Source: CAWFFV01 sp963814985 (GTDB lineage Bacteria; Chloroflexota; Ktedonobacteria; Ktedonobacterales; Ktedonobacteraceae). From it: a stretch of DNA of 64,000 nucleotides. This document shows positions 29,901 to 42,800 of this stretch, one piece after another. The notes beneath the pieces are model-generated. The model saw only the letters and a program-made list of their open reading frames with translations, did not search any database and was not told the DNA's origin. Position numbers and translations under genes: made by a program. The stretch's first letter is position 1; every line of letters starts with the position of its first letter. The stretch lies in assembly GCA_963814985.1 (NCBI GenBank), contig CAWFFV010000027.1, positions 186,001 to 250,000 on the forward strand, read 5' to 3'.

Positions 29901-32900
29901 ACTTAGCTCCCGCTCTTCCCTTTGCAGCAAGGCACGCAGGTCCAAGCGCCCTGGTGTCGCAGGTTGCCCCTCGGCAGAGAGCAGTGTACGGACATCGACG
30001 CCCAACAAGGGCAACAACAGTTCGGCTCCGCGATCCACCCAGTGGCGAAACACCTCTTCTTGCTCATAAAGCTCTTGGCCCATCCCTGGATAGTGCTCGC
30101 CCATTCCTCCCAACAGATACACCACGCGTTGTTCCTGCTCGGGTGCAACTCCCTCTCCCTGCCATAGTCCCGCTGCTTGCTCAAGCTCACCCAATCCTGT
30201 GATGGCCTGGGCTGTCTGCTGACAGAGCAGCACCCGACGCCGGGCAAAGGCATGCCGGCCCACCTGCAAGGTGTAGGCCACGTCCGCCAGTGATACCTGC
30301 TCGCCTTGCGCTTCCAGATGAGTGCGCAAGCGATCGGTCATGGTCTTCAGTGCACCAGGAGTACGAGCAGAGAGAGGCAACAGATAGCTTGATTTCTCTG
30401 GACTCGTCGGCAGAGGAGCTGGGGCTTCTTCGACAATCACATGTGCGTTGGTACCTCCCATGCCCAGTGAGTTGACGGCGGCACGCCTGGGACTTGCCTG
30501 CTCAGGTTCGGGCCAGGCTCGGCATTGCTGATTGACCACAAACGGACTATGAGCAAAATCGATGGCTGGATTGGGCTGCTGGTAATGCAGACTGGCAGGC
30601 AAACGACGATGCTGTAAGGAGAGCACCACTTTGAGCAAGCCTGAAATACCTGCTGCCCGATCCAGGTGCCCAACATTGGTCTTGACCGAGCCAATCGCGC
30701 AGTAGCCTGAGCGCTGGGTATGCTGGCGATACGCTTTGGTCAGGGAAGCGACTTCGATTGGATCTCCCAGTTCGGTAGCAGTGCCATGGGCCTCCACATA
30801 CTGAATACTCTCAGCATGCACCCCGGCATCTTGCAAGGCTGCCAGCACCACCTGGGCCTGTCCGCCTACACTAGGAGCTGTGTAACTAACTTTGAGTGCT
30901 CCATCGTTGTTGATCGCGGAGCCTTTGATGACTGCGTAGATGCTATCGCCATCCTCCAATGCTTCCTGCAAGCGCTTGAGAACGACCACCCCGATGCCAT
31001 CACCAAAGAGGGTACCACGTGCCTGAGCATCGAAGCTGCGGCAATGACCATCCGGAGACTCCATCCCACCCTCTTCGTAGAGATAGCCCATGGTCGTTGG
31101 AACACGCACCGAGACACCGCCAGCCAGTGCCATGTCGCACTCGCCTGCTCGTAAGCTCTGGCAAGCCAGATGAACCGCTACCAGCGAGGTTGAGCAGAAC
31201 GTTTGCACCGCATAGCTGGGTCCTTTCAGGTTGAGCTTATAGGAGACCCTTGTGGTCAATGAAATCCTTGTCATTGCCAATGACTATTTGATAATCATTG
31301 ATGCGTTGTCTCACTTGTGGGTTATTGTAAAAACCGAAAAGATAGCTGCTGATATTGTTGCCGCCGAAGACCCCGATAAGGCCAGGGAAGGTGGGAGCAT
31401 CATAGCCAGCCATCTCCAGCGCTTGCCAACAACTTTCCAGGAAGAGCCGATGTTGAGGGTCCATTACCATTGCTTCCTGAGGGCTGTAGCCAAAGAAGGC
31501 CGCATCAAAGCCCGTCACATCATCGAGCACAGGGCGTGCCCGTATATAGTTGGGCTGCTGGATTTGCTCAGGGGGCACTCCGGCAACTTGCAATTCTTCT
31601 GGACTGAACAGGGTAATTGATTCCACTCCGTCAGCAAGATTCTGCCAGAATTGCTCCAGCGTATTAGCTCCCGGAAAACGGCCTGTCATGCCTACGATGG
31701 CAATCTCCTGGCCTGCCACCTGTTGACGTCGCGTCTGTCTGCGCTGCAAGAGGCGCTCTGCGAGTGAGAGGGTTGAAGAGCAAAGCTGGATGGGAAGTAT
31801 CCGCTGAGAAAGGGTTGATGGAGAGACGACAGCCGGGGATGTTGCGGTCTCCGTCTGCTGGTTTCGCAGATAGCGGGCCAGTTCATGGACAGTAGGAGCT
31901 TCAAAGAGGGTCACAGGGGAAAGCTGAACCTGTAACTCCCGGCGCAATTGGGCCATTACATGTAAACCGATTAACGAGTTTCCTCCCAGGTCGAAGAAAT
32001 TTTCGTGAAGGTTGATATGTTCGATACCTAGCGCCTGCTGCCAGATCTCGGAGATCTTGCGTTCCAGGTTCTCCACAGAACCCATTTGTGTCGGGTGATA
32101 TGTCTTTGATGACTTCAATCCTTCATCTAAAGATGAGATATATGACGACATATCACGAGCTATCCACTGTTGAATACGCTGTTGCAGGTCACCTGTGGAG
32201 TTTACCAAAACGAGCACTGGACTGGCTAGAGCAAGATCAAAGGCCATCATACCTTCTTCTATTGTCATCGCATAATCTACCATTGTCCCCGCCAGAACTC
32301 CAGATGCTGTGACAGAGTGAACCGACCAGGTATCCCAATTGATACATTTCCAGCTTTGCGGTGAGTGACTGTTATGGTGTGCAACAAAAGCATCAACAAA
32401 TTGATTGGCAGCAGCATATGAGAAGAAACCCAGGCCACCAAGAATTGAAGAGATTGAAGAGAAGATAACACAGAAATCAAGCTGTCGTGCGTAAAGTGCT
32501 TTTTCCAACGCCATTATGCCATAGGCTTTGGTTTGAAAGTGTCGTTCACATAGTGCCTGATCGGTTGTCAACAAAGAATGAAATGCATCTGATGCTGTAT
32601 TGCCCGCACAATATATAACACCATCCAGGCGACCAAAGCTAGTATCAATATAGGCAAATAGCTCCTGCATCTGATCTTCCTGCGCTACATCGACAGCCAG
32701 GGTATGAACGTTTCCTCCCAGACGTTCGATACGCTGTAACGCCCGCAGCTTGATGCTGGTAGTATCGTGTTCTGCGTGTTCAGCTAGCCAACGCTCCCAC
32801 TCTTGATGCTGAGGTAATGCGCCACGCCCAATTAGCACAAAGTGCGCTGGCATATGCTGTGCCAGGTGTTCTGCCAGAGCAAGCCCTATACTCCCCAGGC

Positions 32901-35900
32901 CACCTGTGATGAGATAGACGCCATCTTGACGCAAGGGTAGTTCGCACAAAGTTTCTTTATCGATATGGAGAGGACGAAATTGTGGTACCCAACGTGTGCC
33001 ATTACGATAAGCGACCTCCGGGCTGCTCTGTTGACAAAGTAACTCATCAATCACGCTGTCCAGGTGCTCCGGTACAGACGAGACATCGATACAGCGTGTA
33101 CGCAGACCTGGATTCTCCTGAGGCATTACTTTGCATGCTCCCAGCACTGTTGTTTTTTCGGGAAGGAGATAATCTTGTTCTGCTACTGTATACATATGAT
33201 TGGCGAGTACAGTTACAGTCACGTCATACATGCCAGTATGCGTTGTCAGAGCCTGACCAAGTGCTAGCAGGCTATAGAGTCCGGACTGCTGCGCTCGTTG
33301 AAAGTCTCCAACCTGAGAAGGTATATCAGGAGAGGCATCCAGGCTATAGTTTAAGCTGTGGATGATATGTTGTGGAAAGAGATGCTGATCTGCCAGTTCA
33401 GCAAATACCAGTTCATAATCCTGCCGCTGATCTGGCCTAATTGAAAACGTATAGTTATCATGCCTTTGATACGTATCTGCTGCGTATACACGTAAAAGTG
33501 GCATAGCTATCTTTTGTTCCAGGCAGGTAGCCAATTGTTGCATAGCGGAATTATCTTTTTCGAGCAGAAAGAGAGAGGGGGCACAAAATTCAGGAGATGG
33601 CTCTTGCGGAAGCACCGCCTTTTTCCACTCCGGGATGTAGAACCATTCAGAGATCTCTGGTTTCCTGGAAGTCGCCGCCGCTCGCGGCTGTAAGCAACTA
33701 AGGGACCGCGCTGGAGGATCGATCCAGTAGCGCTGTCGTTCAAAGGGATAGGTCGGCAGCGCGACGCGCCTTCGCGGCTCCTGATTATACATCCCCTGCC
33801 AGTTGATCCGCGCTCCCGCTAACCACAGTCGCCCTAGAGTTGTCAGCAACGTCGCCATCTCACTTGTCCCTGGCTCAACTGGTCCGAGATGATGCACCAT
33901 GCATTCCTGTTTTGGCAAGACAGAGCGTCCAGCGCCGATTTGCAGCAGCAGCACCTCGCCCATCTCTGCCTGCATCTCCAATAGTGTGTTGATTCCTTCC
34001 TGCAAACAGTCTGACGGACGCATCTGCTTCAGCCAGTAATCAGGATTGCTGATCTCCTCTGCGGTGAGCCAGTTGCCCGTGACGGCAGAGACACACGGGA
34101 GTTGCGGGCTGCTGAGTGTTATCCCTCTAAACCAGGGCCGCATGATGTCTGTCTGCTGCCCATCTGAAAATGCTGACCCGGTGTATTCATCCAGGTTCAT
34201 ATCGGCATAACGAACCAGCAGCGCCAGGGCATCGGACAGGTTCAGGACTCCGGCAAGCGTAGCCGCCACCATGCCACCTACTCGATCACCCAGCAGAGCA
34301 GCAGGTTCAACACCCCAGGCTTTGAGTAACTGCGTCAAGGCGTAGAGCAGCGCAAATGTCGCAGGCAGGCGGTAACGAGGGAGGGCCAGCAGTGACTCAG
34401 TAGTAGTAGAAGAGGTCAATAAGTGAGTTCTCAGATCCTGGCCGAGCAATGGAGTGAGCAACTCACAGCAGTGATCCATCTGTTCACGGAAAACACTTTC
34501 TTGCAGATAGAGTTCCTTCCCTCCACCCAGAGGGAGCCCTTCCTCTCCGGAAAGTAGATAGACAATTGAGCGCTCATGCTGAACAAGAGTCGTGGATGAG
34601 GGTATCTTAGCTAAGACTTCAATGGCTTCCTCATGGTCACGCGCAACACAAAAATGACGATACTGGAATGCTTTGCGCCCGGTTTGCAGTGTATAGGCAA
34701 TGTCTGCCAGATCTGTATCAGAATGTGTTTCTATATATTTTTTGAGATTATTTTGTACTGCATTCAAAGCTGTCGAGGTTTTAGCTGAAAAGGGTAAGAG
34801 ATAGATATTACGCGCAGAGCAATCAGATTTTTGCTCTGGAGCCTCTTCCAGGACTACATGAGCGTTTGTTCCACCAATGCCAAAGGAGCTGACACCAGCG
34901 CGGCGAGGTGTCTCACTGCTCTTCCACTCGGTAAGCTGTGTGTGCACATAAAACGGACTATTCGCGAGATCAATATGAGGATTGGGCCTGGTATAATGCA
35001 GGCTAGGCGGGATTTGCCTATGCTGGAGCATCTGGACAGTTTTAATGAGTCCTGCAACGCCAGCGGCGCAGACCAGATGCCCTACATTCGTTTTCACAGA
35101 ACCAAGGGCACAAAAAGATTTCCGCTCTGTATTGTCCGCGAAAACTTTAATCAGAGCACCAAGTTCCACCGCATCTCCCAGAGGAGTACCAGTACCATGC
35201 GTTTCAATATAGCTAATACTCTCAACATCCACGTCAGCGCAATCAAGCGCCTCAGTAATAACGTTGGATTGTCCCATAACACTGGGAGCCGTATATCCAC
35301 TTTTCAGTGAACCATCGTTATTAATGGCCCATCCTTTGATGATAGCATAAATGGTATCGCCATCAACCAGGGCATCATCCAGACGTTTGAGCACAACGAC
35401 CCCGGCACCATCGCCTAGCGGCGAGCCAGAAGCATCAGCATCGAAAGCGCGGCAATGCCCATCTGGCGAGGTTATGCCACCCTCCTCGTAGAGATAGCCC
35501 TCCTTCTGAGGAACTGAAACCGTTACCCCACCAGCCAGGGCGATATCACATTCTCTACTGATCAGACTAGAGCAAGCTGTGTTGACTGCAACCAGCGATG
35601 TAGAACAATAGGTTTGTATCGTATAACAGGGTCCAGTAAAATTAAGCAGGTAAGCAACACGAGTAGCCAGTGAGTCTTTATCATTACCCAAACTCATCTG
35701 TATATAACCCACAGATTTCCTGACTTCCGCGTTGGGATATACATTGTTGAGAAAATAGGAACTCATCGAAGTGCCAGCGAAGAGTCCAATCGCACCAGGA
35801 TAGTTTTCAGCATGATAACCAGCATGTTCCATGGCATGCCAACAGATCTCCAAAAGATCCGTTGCTGGGGGTCCATAAGTTCTGCTTCTCTAGGAGAAAA

Positions 35901-36146
35901 GCCAAAAAACGCGGCATCAAAGCAGTCGATGTCATTGAGTATCGGTCGAGCTTTTACATATTTAGAATCTTGCAATAATGTGGAATCAACGCCTGCCTCT
36001 AACAGATCCTTATCAGAGAAACAGGTAATTGATTCAATCCCGTTACTAATATTACGCCAGAATTCCTCGATGCTCTGCGCTCCAGGGAAACGCCCTGACA
36101 TACCAATAATAGCGATGCTTGCGCTAGTATCAGGTTGCTCTACCAT
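26979..36146 (-). CDS. Bimodular type I PKS: KS-AT(dead)-KR-ACP-KS-AT-KR-ACP, two frameshifts
   Basis: About 3,056 residues. The start ATG 36146 follows AGGAG. Module 1: KS 36.1-34.85 kb (TYCSTSLVAV, IETHGTGT, VGHLVCAAG), AT 34.6-33.75 kb with GDRVG instead of GYSLG and the small subdomain missing, KR 33.65-32.2 kb (TGGLGSIG, FSSISS, SYAAANQF), ACP near 32.0 kb. Module 2: KS 31.7-30.4 kb, AT 30.15-29.05 kb (GYSLGEY, HAFH), KR 28.9-27.4 kb (TGGLGGIG, DYCAANAF), ACP near 27.2 kb (LGGNSLIGL). Frame breaks: a missing base in the run 35852-35855 and an extra base at 31262-31264 in KS2. The basic C-terminus (RRRENLKRRMHTTKAKR) looks like a docking tail for the next PKS, whose N-terminus is acidic. 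Both modules reduce to beta-hydroxy only. It is a duplicate of the next PKS downstream. Confidence 0.88.
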
Positions 36147-36213
36147 TTACTTACTCCTGGCTCCTCATTTCTTTTCAGATAAAAGTGAAAGGCCTCCTTT
36201 GAACATCGTGACA

Positions 36214-39200
36214 CTAATTTTCCACCTTCTTCTCCAAAACACTTGTCAGCCCATCTGGAGATAACACTGGCATGCGCATTGCCAGCCGAGGCGCGATTGT
36301 GATGGCGGGTTTCGCAGAATCAATCCCTTTGGCCTTCATCTGATCAATTCTCTCGGCCAATTCGGCTAACGTAGGAGCTCGAAAAGCGGTACGTAGAGAC
36401 AGATTCACTTGAAATACTTCTTGCACATGTACAAGCATCAGTGTGAGTAAGAGTGAGTGTCCACCGATCTCAAAGAAGCTATCATCTCTACTGACTTGTT
36501 GAAGATGAAGAATGTCACACCATATCCCCGCCAGTCGTTTTTCTGTCTCCGTAGATGGTGCTATAAAGGCTGTTGATAGCGTGATAGCAACTTCATTGGG
36601 AGCAGGCAATGACCTGCGATCCAGTTTGCCATTGACAGTCAATGGCATGGTATCCAGTAAGACCAGGTAGGCAGGTACCATGTACTCTGGCAGTTTTGTC
36701 TTCAAGAAGGCACGAACTTCGCTCAAGGCTGGTTTATTGTCCATGCTCTCAGTGTTATGCGTTACGACATAAGCAACCAGCCGCTTATCATTGTCTGTCT
36801 CCTCCCAGATATTCACCGCACAATCTTGCACAGTGGGATGTGTCCGCAACACAAATTCGACATCTTCAAGCTCAATACGATAACCACGAATTTTTACCTG
36901 ATTGTCGGTTCGACCAAGAAATTCGATGTTGCCATTAGACAGGTATCTGGCACGATCTCCAGTCTTATACAAGCACGCACCCGGTACATTACTAAATGGA
37001 TCGGGAATAAAGCGCTCGCTGGTAAGTTCTGGACGATTGAGATAACCTCTTGCTATCCCTACTCCTCCGATATAGAGTTCCCCCACAGCGCCAACTGGCA
37101 CGAAACGACAATGAGCATCGAGGATATAGGCCTGGGTGCCAGGGACCGGACAGCCGATAGAAGGAGGATACATTTCACTGGAACATTGTGCTATCGTGGT
37201 ATATACTGTTCCTTCTGTTGGTCCATAGGCATTGAACATCTGTCGTCCAACAGACCAACGGGTGGCAGTTTCCAGCGCAAGCTCTTCTCCTGTGGAGATA
37301 ACCATCTGCAACTCTGGTAGTCCATTGGATGACAGGTGAGCCAGTACCGATGAAGGAAGGGTAACCATCGTAATGGCATATTCTTGCAAATAGTGTTCCA
37401 ATACCTGCGCAGGCCAGCGCTGCTCTTGAGGGATCAGGAATAATTGTGCACCCACAAGGAAAGCCATAAACATCTCTGTAACAGACACATCAAAACTGAA
37501 TGACGCAAAATGTGCAATGCGATGATGTGGCTGCACATCAAAAATACGAACGTGCGCAGCAACCATAGTACCCAGGCCCCCATGTTCGATAACCACACCC
37601 TTGGGTAGCCCTGTCGAGCCTGAGGTATACATCACATAAGCGATATCATGATCGGCCACCCCGCTGTTGAGATTTGCGATACTTTCCTGCTCAATGGTCT
37701 GCCATAGGCTATCCGGGCAGATGACAGATATATGATAGTCAGACAGGTTTTCAACGCGTTGGGTCAGGAGGAGATTCACCTGTGCATCACGCACCATAAA
37801 TGCTAGGCGCTCAGCAGGGTGAGCGGGGTCCAGCGGGATATAGCCTCCACCAGCCTTCAATACAGCCAGTATGCTGATCACCATGGTGAGCGAGCGTTCC
37901 AAACAAATACCCACAAGGGTACCAGGGCCAACACCTGATGCCTGCAAATAATGTGCAAGCTGATTGGCACGTTGATTTAACTCAGCATAGCTCAATTTCT
38001 CTTGCCCAAATACTATCGCTGGAGCATGCGGCGTACGCTCAACCTGCATCTCAAATAACTCGTGCAGATAGTGTGTATGAGGTGGCGTTTGTGTCATCTC
38101 GTTGCGAGCTAAGAGCCACTGCTGTTCTTCTGCGCTCAAGAGATCTATTTCTCTGATTCGCTGTGTTGGATCAGCAACCATTGCCTCCAGTACTCGCTGA
38201 AAATGGTGGGCCAGATGCGCCATTCTGGTAGCATCGAAGAGATCCCGGTTATATTCAATAGATACATGAAGTCCCTGATCGCTCTCCTGTAATAACAGTG
38301 CGATATCAGTTTTCGCTGATACAATGCCAAGCTCTATCTGTTCTATAGCGATATCATTCAGTTGAACAGTGGGAGCAGGCATATTTTGCAGGACAAAGAG
38401 GACTTGAATAAGCGGTGAATGACTGAGTACTCGTGCTGGTTGTAACTCCTCAACGAGCTTCTCAAAGGGCACATCTGCGTGATCAAGTGCATTTAAAGTC
38501 GTCTGGCGCACACGCTTCAAAAGAGTACGTATATCGGGATCGCCAGCCAGATTGCTTCTCAGCACAAGCGTATTGAGAAAACAGCCAAGCAAATGTTCAT
38601 ACTCACGTCCAGGCCGATCAGCAATCGGCGATCCCACGATCACATCGGTAAGTTGTGTATAGCGATGGAGCACTATTTTAAAAGCAGTCAGTAGCGCCAT
38701 AAAGAGCGTCACATCCTCCTGCAAGCAGCATACATGGAGAGCTTCCATCAGCGCAGGTGGGAGCAAAAAAGTATATGCGCTTCCATTGTGATATTCCTTA
38801 TCCTCATCCAGACGTGGACGATCCGTTGGCAGTTCCAGTACCGGGAGTTGGCCCGCTAGCTGCTCTTTCCAGTAGTGGAGTGAAGAGGCAAAATGTTCGT
38901 ACTCCAACGCTTGCTGCTGCTTGCACACATAGTCAGTATATTGCACAGATAACACGGGTAAGGGAGATGGTAAACCATTGGAAAAAGCACTATAGAGAGT
39001 TCCTAACTCGCGTACCAGGATCTCTGTCGACCAGGCATCAGTAATGATATGGTGTATCACCGCCAAAAATATATATTCTTTTTCATCACATCGCAGCAGA
39101 GCAAAGCGCCATGGGGCCTGTTCCGCCAGACGAAAGGGGCGTAGCCGTTCCTGATCCATAGCATGTTGTACATCAGCTTCGCGTCTGTCCAATGAACTCA

Positions 39201-39600
39201 AGCGCAGATCGATCACAGGCAAAAGATCTTCTTGTTTGCAAGAAGGGTGAACAACCTGCATAATCTGTCCATCCATCACGTGAAAGGTGCTGCGCATGAC
39301 AGCATGCCGTTGGATGATCTTTCGTACTGCACGCTCGAACACCGCGACGTTCACCTCACCATTGAGGCGAAATGCACAGGCCTCATTGTAGCTGGCACCC
39401 TCCGGTTCAAGTTCCTGTAAAAACCAGAATCTCTGTTGACCAGATGATAGGGGAAAGGCCTGTGGCGTTTCTATAGAAAGAACTGCTGTCGCTGTTGTTG
39501 TCATTTCTGGAGCTTCTTGCTGAAAACGTCGCGCCAATAACATTTGCTTTGTCGGCGAAAGTTTCTCCAGCCGTTTTAAAAAGTTTTCTCGCTTCTGCAT
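36214..39600 (-). CDS. NRPS module C-A-PCP, substrate unassigned
   Basis: A complete module in one clean frame, about 1,128 residues. I chose ATG 39600 (MQKRENFLKRLEKLSPTKQ) with AAGAG upstream; a GTG at 39609 is the alternative. C domain 39.5-38.2 kb: HHIITDAWS, with Ala after the catalytic Asp where Gly is usual. A domain 38.1-36.6 kb: YVMYTSGSTGLPKG, FNAYGPTEGTVY, YKTGDRARYL, NGKLDRRSLP. The pocket aligns as D-V-T-T-I-T-A-V-Y, which I cannot match to a known amino acid. PCP near 36.5 kb: FFEIGGHSLLLT. It stops 67 nt before the first bimodular PKS, so its peptidyl chain is probably handed to that KS. Divergent from the NRPS-reductase gene across a shared promoter region. Confidence 0.92.
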   Translation of the reverse strand: MQKRENFLKRLEKLSPTKQMLLARRFQQEAPEMTTTATAVLSIETPQAFPLSSGQQRFWFLQELEPEGASYNEACAFRLNGEVNVAVFERAVRKIIQRHAVMRSTFHVMDGQIMQVVHPSCKQEDLLPVIDLRLSSLDRREADVQHAMDQERLRPFRLAEQAPWRFALLRCDEKEYIFLAVIHHIITDAWSTEILVRELGTLYSAFSNGLPSPLPVLSVQYTDYVCKQQQALEYEHFASSLHYWKEQLAGQLPVLELPTDRPRLDEDKEYHNGSAYTFLLPPALMEALHVCCLQEDVTLFMALLTAFKIVLHRYTQLTDVIVGSPIADRPGREYEHLLGCFLNTLVLRSNLAGDPDIRTLLKRVRQTTLNALDHADVPFEKLVEELQPARVLSHSPLIQVLFVLQNMPAPTVQLNDIAIEQIELGIVSAKTDIALLLQESDQGLHVSIEYNRDLFDATRMAHLAHHFQRVLEAMVADPTQRIREIDLLSAEEQQWLLARNEMTQTPPHTHYLHELFEMQVERTPHAPAIVFGQEKLSYAELNQRANQLAHYLQASGVGPGTLVGICLERSLTMVISILAVLKAGGGYIPLDPAHPAERLAFMVRDAQVNLLLTQRVENLSDYHISVICPDSLWQTIEQESIANLNSGVADHDIAYVMYTSGSTGLPKGVVIEHGGLGTMVAAHVRIFDVQPHHRIAHFASFSFDVSVTEMFMAFLVGAQLFLIPQEQRWPAQVLEHYLQEYAITMVTLPSSVLAHLSSNGLPELQMVISTGEELALETATRWSVGRQMFNAYGPTEGTVYTTIAQCSSEMYPPSIGCPVPGTQAYILDAHCRFVPVGAVGELYIGGVGIARGYLNRPELTSERFIPDPFSNVPGACLYKTGDRARYLSNGNIEFLGRTDNQVKIRGYRIELEDVEFVLRTHPTVQDCAVNIWEETDNDKRLVAYVVTHNTESMDNKPALSEVRAFLKTKLPEYMVPAYLVLLDTMPLTVNGKLDRRSLPAPNEVAITLSTAFIAPSTETEKRLAGIWCDILHLQQVSRDDSFFEIGGHSLLLTLMLVHVQEVFQVNLSLRTAFRAPTLAELAERIDQMKAKGIDSAKPAITIAPRLAMRMPVLSPDGLTSVLEKKVEN

Positions 39601-39609
39601 ATTCAACAC

Positions 39610-39829
39610 TCTTTACCATTATGATAGAACGGACAATGCTACATCTGAGAGCGTACCTGAGAAATTCAGGACTGTCATGCCATCTCAAGCGCACTTTCTC
39701 TTCGTGGAAGGCAGAAAAATTATGTGGTATCTGGCGTAGAAAAATTACGCATGGAACGACATGACAACATCACTTGCTTCGCATATCCTAGAAGAGAACT
39801 TTCTTTACGAAGCCGGAAGGATCGAGATA
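39610..39829. promoter_or_regulatory. Divergent intergenic region between two NRPS genes
   Basis: This stretch must carry promoters for both directions. I see no consensus sigma70 pair. Two small inverted repeats are present: CCTGA-GAAAT-TCAGG at 39656-39670 and GCGTA/TACGC at 39734-39750. They could be regulator sites. The open frame extends upstream to ATG 39761, but ATG 39830 has the better ribosome site. Confidence 0.4.
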
Positions 39830-42800
39830 ATGGAAGCAAATCAGAGTGATATGGCAATAACGCTCCCTAAAGCTGAGGATAAACACACACAATCCCTTAC
39901 TTTTCCCACACCAGACGAGCAACAGCCATCTTTACCAGACCAGGATGTGTTTGTCTTCCCGGCTTCGTTTGCGCAGGAACGGCTATGGTTCTTTGAGCAG
40001 TGGGAACCCGGCGCTTACAATGTTGAATTGACTGCTATTCCACAAGGCCAGCTTGATTTAGAGGCGCTGGAGAGGGCGCTTCAAGAGATTGCTCGTCGCC
40101 ACGAGATTTTGCGCACAACCTTTTCTATGATCGATTCACAGCTCTGTCAGCTTATTTCTTCTCAGCCAAGGGTTCACTTCTCCCACATTAATCTACGAAT
40201 GTTTTCCGACGAAGTGCAATATGCAAAAGTTAAGGCTATCGTCAAAAGTGAATCCGAACATCTTTTCGATCTGAGTCGTGATCCTTTGCTACGTGTAACG
40301 ATCATAAAAGCACTAAAAGATACACATGTGATCCATTTCAGCATGCACCATATCATTTCCGATGCCTGGTCTATCGAAGTGCTGATGCGCGAAATCAGGA
40401 CACTGTATGTTGCCTATAGTTCTGGACAACCTTCCCCGCTTCCCGAACTCCCCATACAATATGCTGATTATGCAGACTGGCAAAAAAAGTGCTTTCAAGA
40501 TGGAGGACTCAACACACATCTGGAATACTGGAAGCAACAACTTCACGATCTTCCCGTCCTCCAACTCCCCTTTGATCGCCCCCGCCCCGCTATTCAAAGT
40601 TTCCACGGATCAAAGCGCCACATTACTATTCCCCCACATCTTCACACAGCACTGAATGCCCTCAGTCGACAGGCTGGCGTCACACTCTTTATGACCTTGC
40701 TGGCAGCCTTCCAGACGTTGCTACATCGCTATAGCTCTCAAGAGAGCGTCGCGGTGGGTACTCCCATCGCAGGACGAGATGGAAGTAAGCTGGAATTATT
40801 GATTGGCTGTTTTCTGAATACGCTTGTGCTCCGTACGTCCTTTTCCGGTAACCCCTCCTTCTGGAACCTCCTTAAGCGTGTACAAGAAGTCGCGCTGGAT
40901 GCCTATGAATATCAAGATATCCCTTTTGAAAAACTTGTGGAGATACTTCAACCTGATCGCGAATTGAGTCACCACCCACTATTTCAGGTAATGTTTGCGC
41001 TTGAGAATATTCCTCGCCATAATATGTCATTATCGGATGCACAGCTGACCCCTTTAAGTGAGACAGAACAGGCAGAGCTCTATCTGGGAGAGGAGGAGTA
41101 TAGTAACCACACGGCTCAGAAACATTCATCCCTGTTCAAAAACGAAACGGCTGTATTCGATATTGATATGTCGCTCTATGAACGCGAGGACAAGCTTTTC
41201 GGCGAGATTGAGTACAACACCAGTATTTTTGATTCCTCCACTATCGATCAGCTGCATGACCACTTTCTTACCCTGTTACAATGTATTGTGAAAGATCCCA
41301 TGCAGCATGTTGACAACATCCCTCTGCTGTCACAAGAGGAGCAAAAAGGGTATCTTGAAACGTGGAATAGTTCTTCAGTAATCAAAGCACAAGCAAGCTC
41401 TTTTCTCGCGGGATTTCTGGAGCAAGTCCATACCCGACCAACCGCTCTGGCTGTGAGCGATGAACAACACCAACTTACATATGCGGATCTGTTGCAACAG
41501 GCGCATATCATGGCCCATTATCTGCGCATGCAAGGCATAGTTCAGGAACAGCTGGTAGGTCTCTACACCGAGCGCTCGGTTTCATGGGTAGTTGGGTTGC
41601 TGGGCATCTTCTTTGCCGGAGGTACCTATCTCCCACTAGACCCACGTTATCCAGCCACACGTATACGACAGTTTGTACAGCAGAGTGGGTGCCGCCTCTT
41701 GTTGACCTCACGCGAACAGGAAGAGCATGTAGTACAGTTATGCAAAGTAATGCACGAGGCAGGAGAAGCCCTACCACAGGTACTGGGTCTGGAAGATGCG
41801 TCTGACAACGTGCAGGAGGGTTTCGCTGGCACCGATGACTTAAAAGAACCTCAGGACCGGCAACTGGCCTATGTGATTTATACATCAGGCTCAACGGGTA
41901 TGCCTAAAGGTGCTATGGTTGAGCACGGCGGTATGCTCAATCACCTGTATGGCAAAATCGAAGCACTCTGCCTGTGCGAGACAGATGTGGTCGCGCAGAC
42001 AGCCTCCGCTTGCTTTGATATCTCGATCTGGCAAGTATTAGCACCACTGCTGGTAGGAGGTAGCGTACGTATCTATGCTGATGCTGTTGTGTGGAATGCC
42101 CAGGAACTCTTTGAGCGGGTAGTACACGATGACGTGAGCATACTAGAGATCGTACCCTCCTGGTTGCGCGGTCTGCTCGATCTTGACCTGCCTACCCAAA
42201 AACAACACGACGTTCGTCCAGGAAAATTACGCTGGTTAATTACAACAGGAGAGGCTGTACAGCGTGACCAGTGTCAACACTGGTTAAAACGGTATCGACA
42301 GGTGCCTATCCTGAATGCTTATGGTCCTACAGAGTGTTCAGATGATGTGACACATCACGTTATTTCCAATGAAGGCAATGAAAAAGAGTATGAAGGCTTA
42401 GTACCTATCGGCAGTGTCCTACCAGGGCTATGCGTCTATGTGTTAAACGAACAGATGCAGATCCAACCAATAGGAGTAGATGGGGAGATCTACATAGGAG
42501 GCGTAGGCGTTGGCAGAGGGTATTTAGGGCAAGCAGAAAAAACGGCGGAAGTATTTGTGCCGGACCCGTGGAGCGTGCAGCCGGGAGGAAGACTCTATCG
42601 AACAGGAGATATAGGGCGCTATCGTGCCAATGGGGTTATTCTGTTTAATGGGAGAAAAGATGAGCAGATAAAATTGCGAGGCTATCGTATCGAATTAGGC
42701 GAGATAGAGCAGGTATTGCAGAAACAGCAAGGTGTAAAAGCGTGTCACGTAATGAAACGCGCGGATAATACCAAAAGGGCGAGCGATTGGTAGCTTACGT

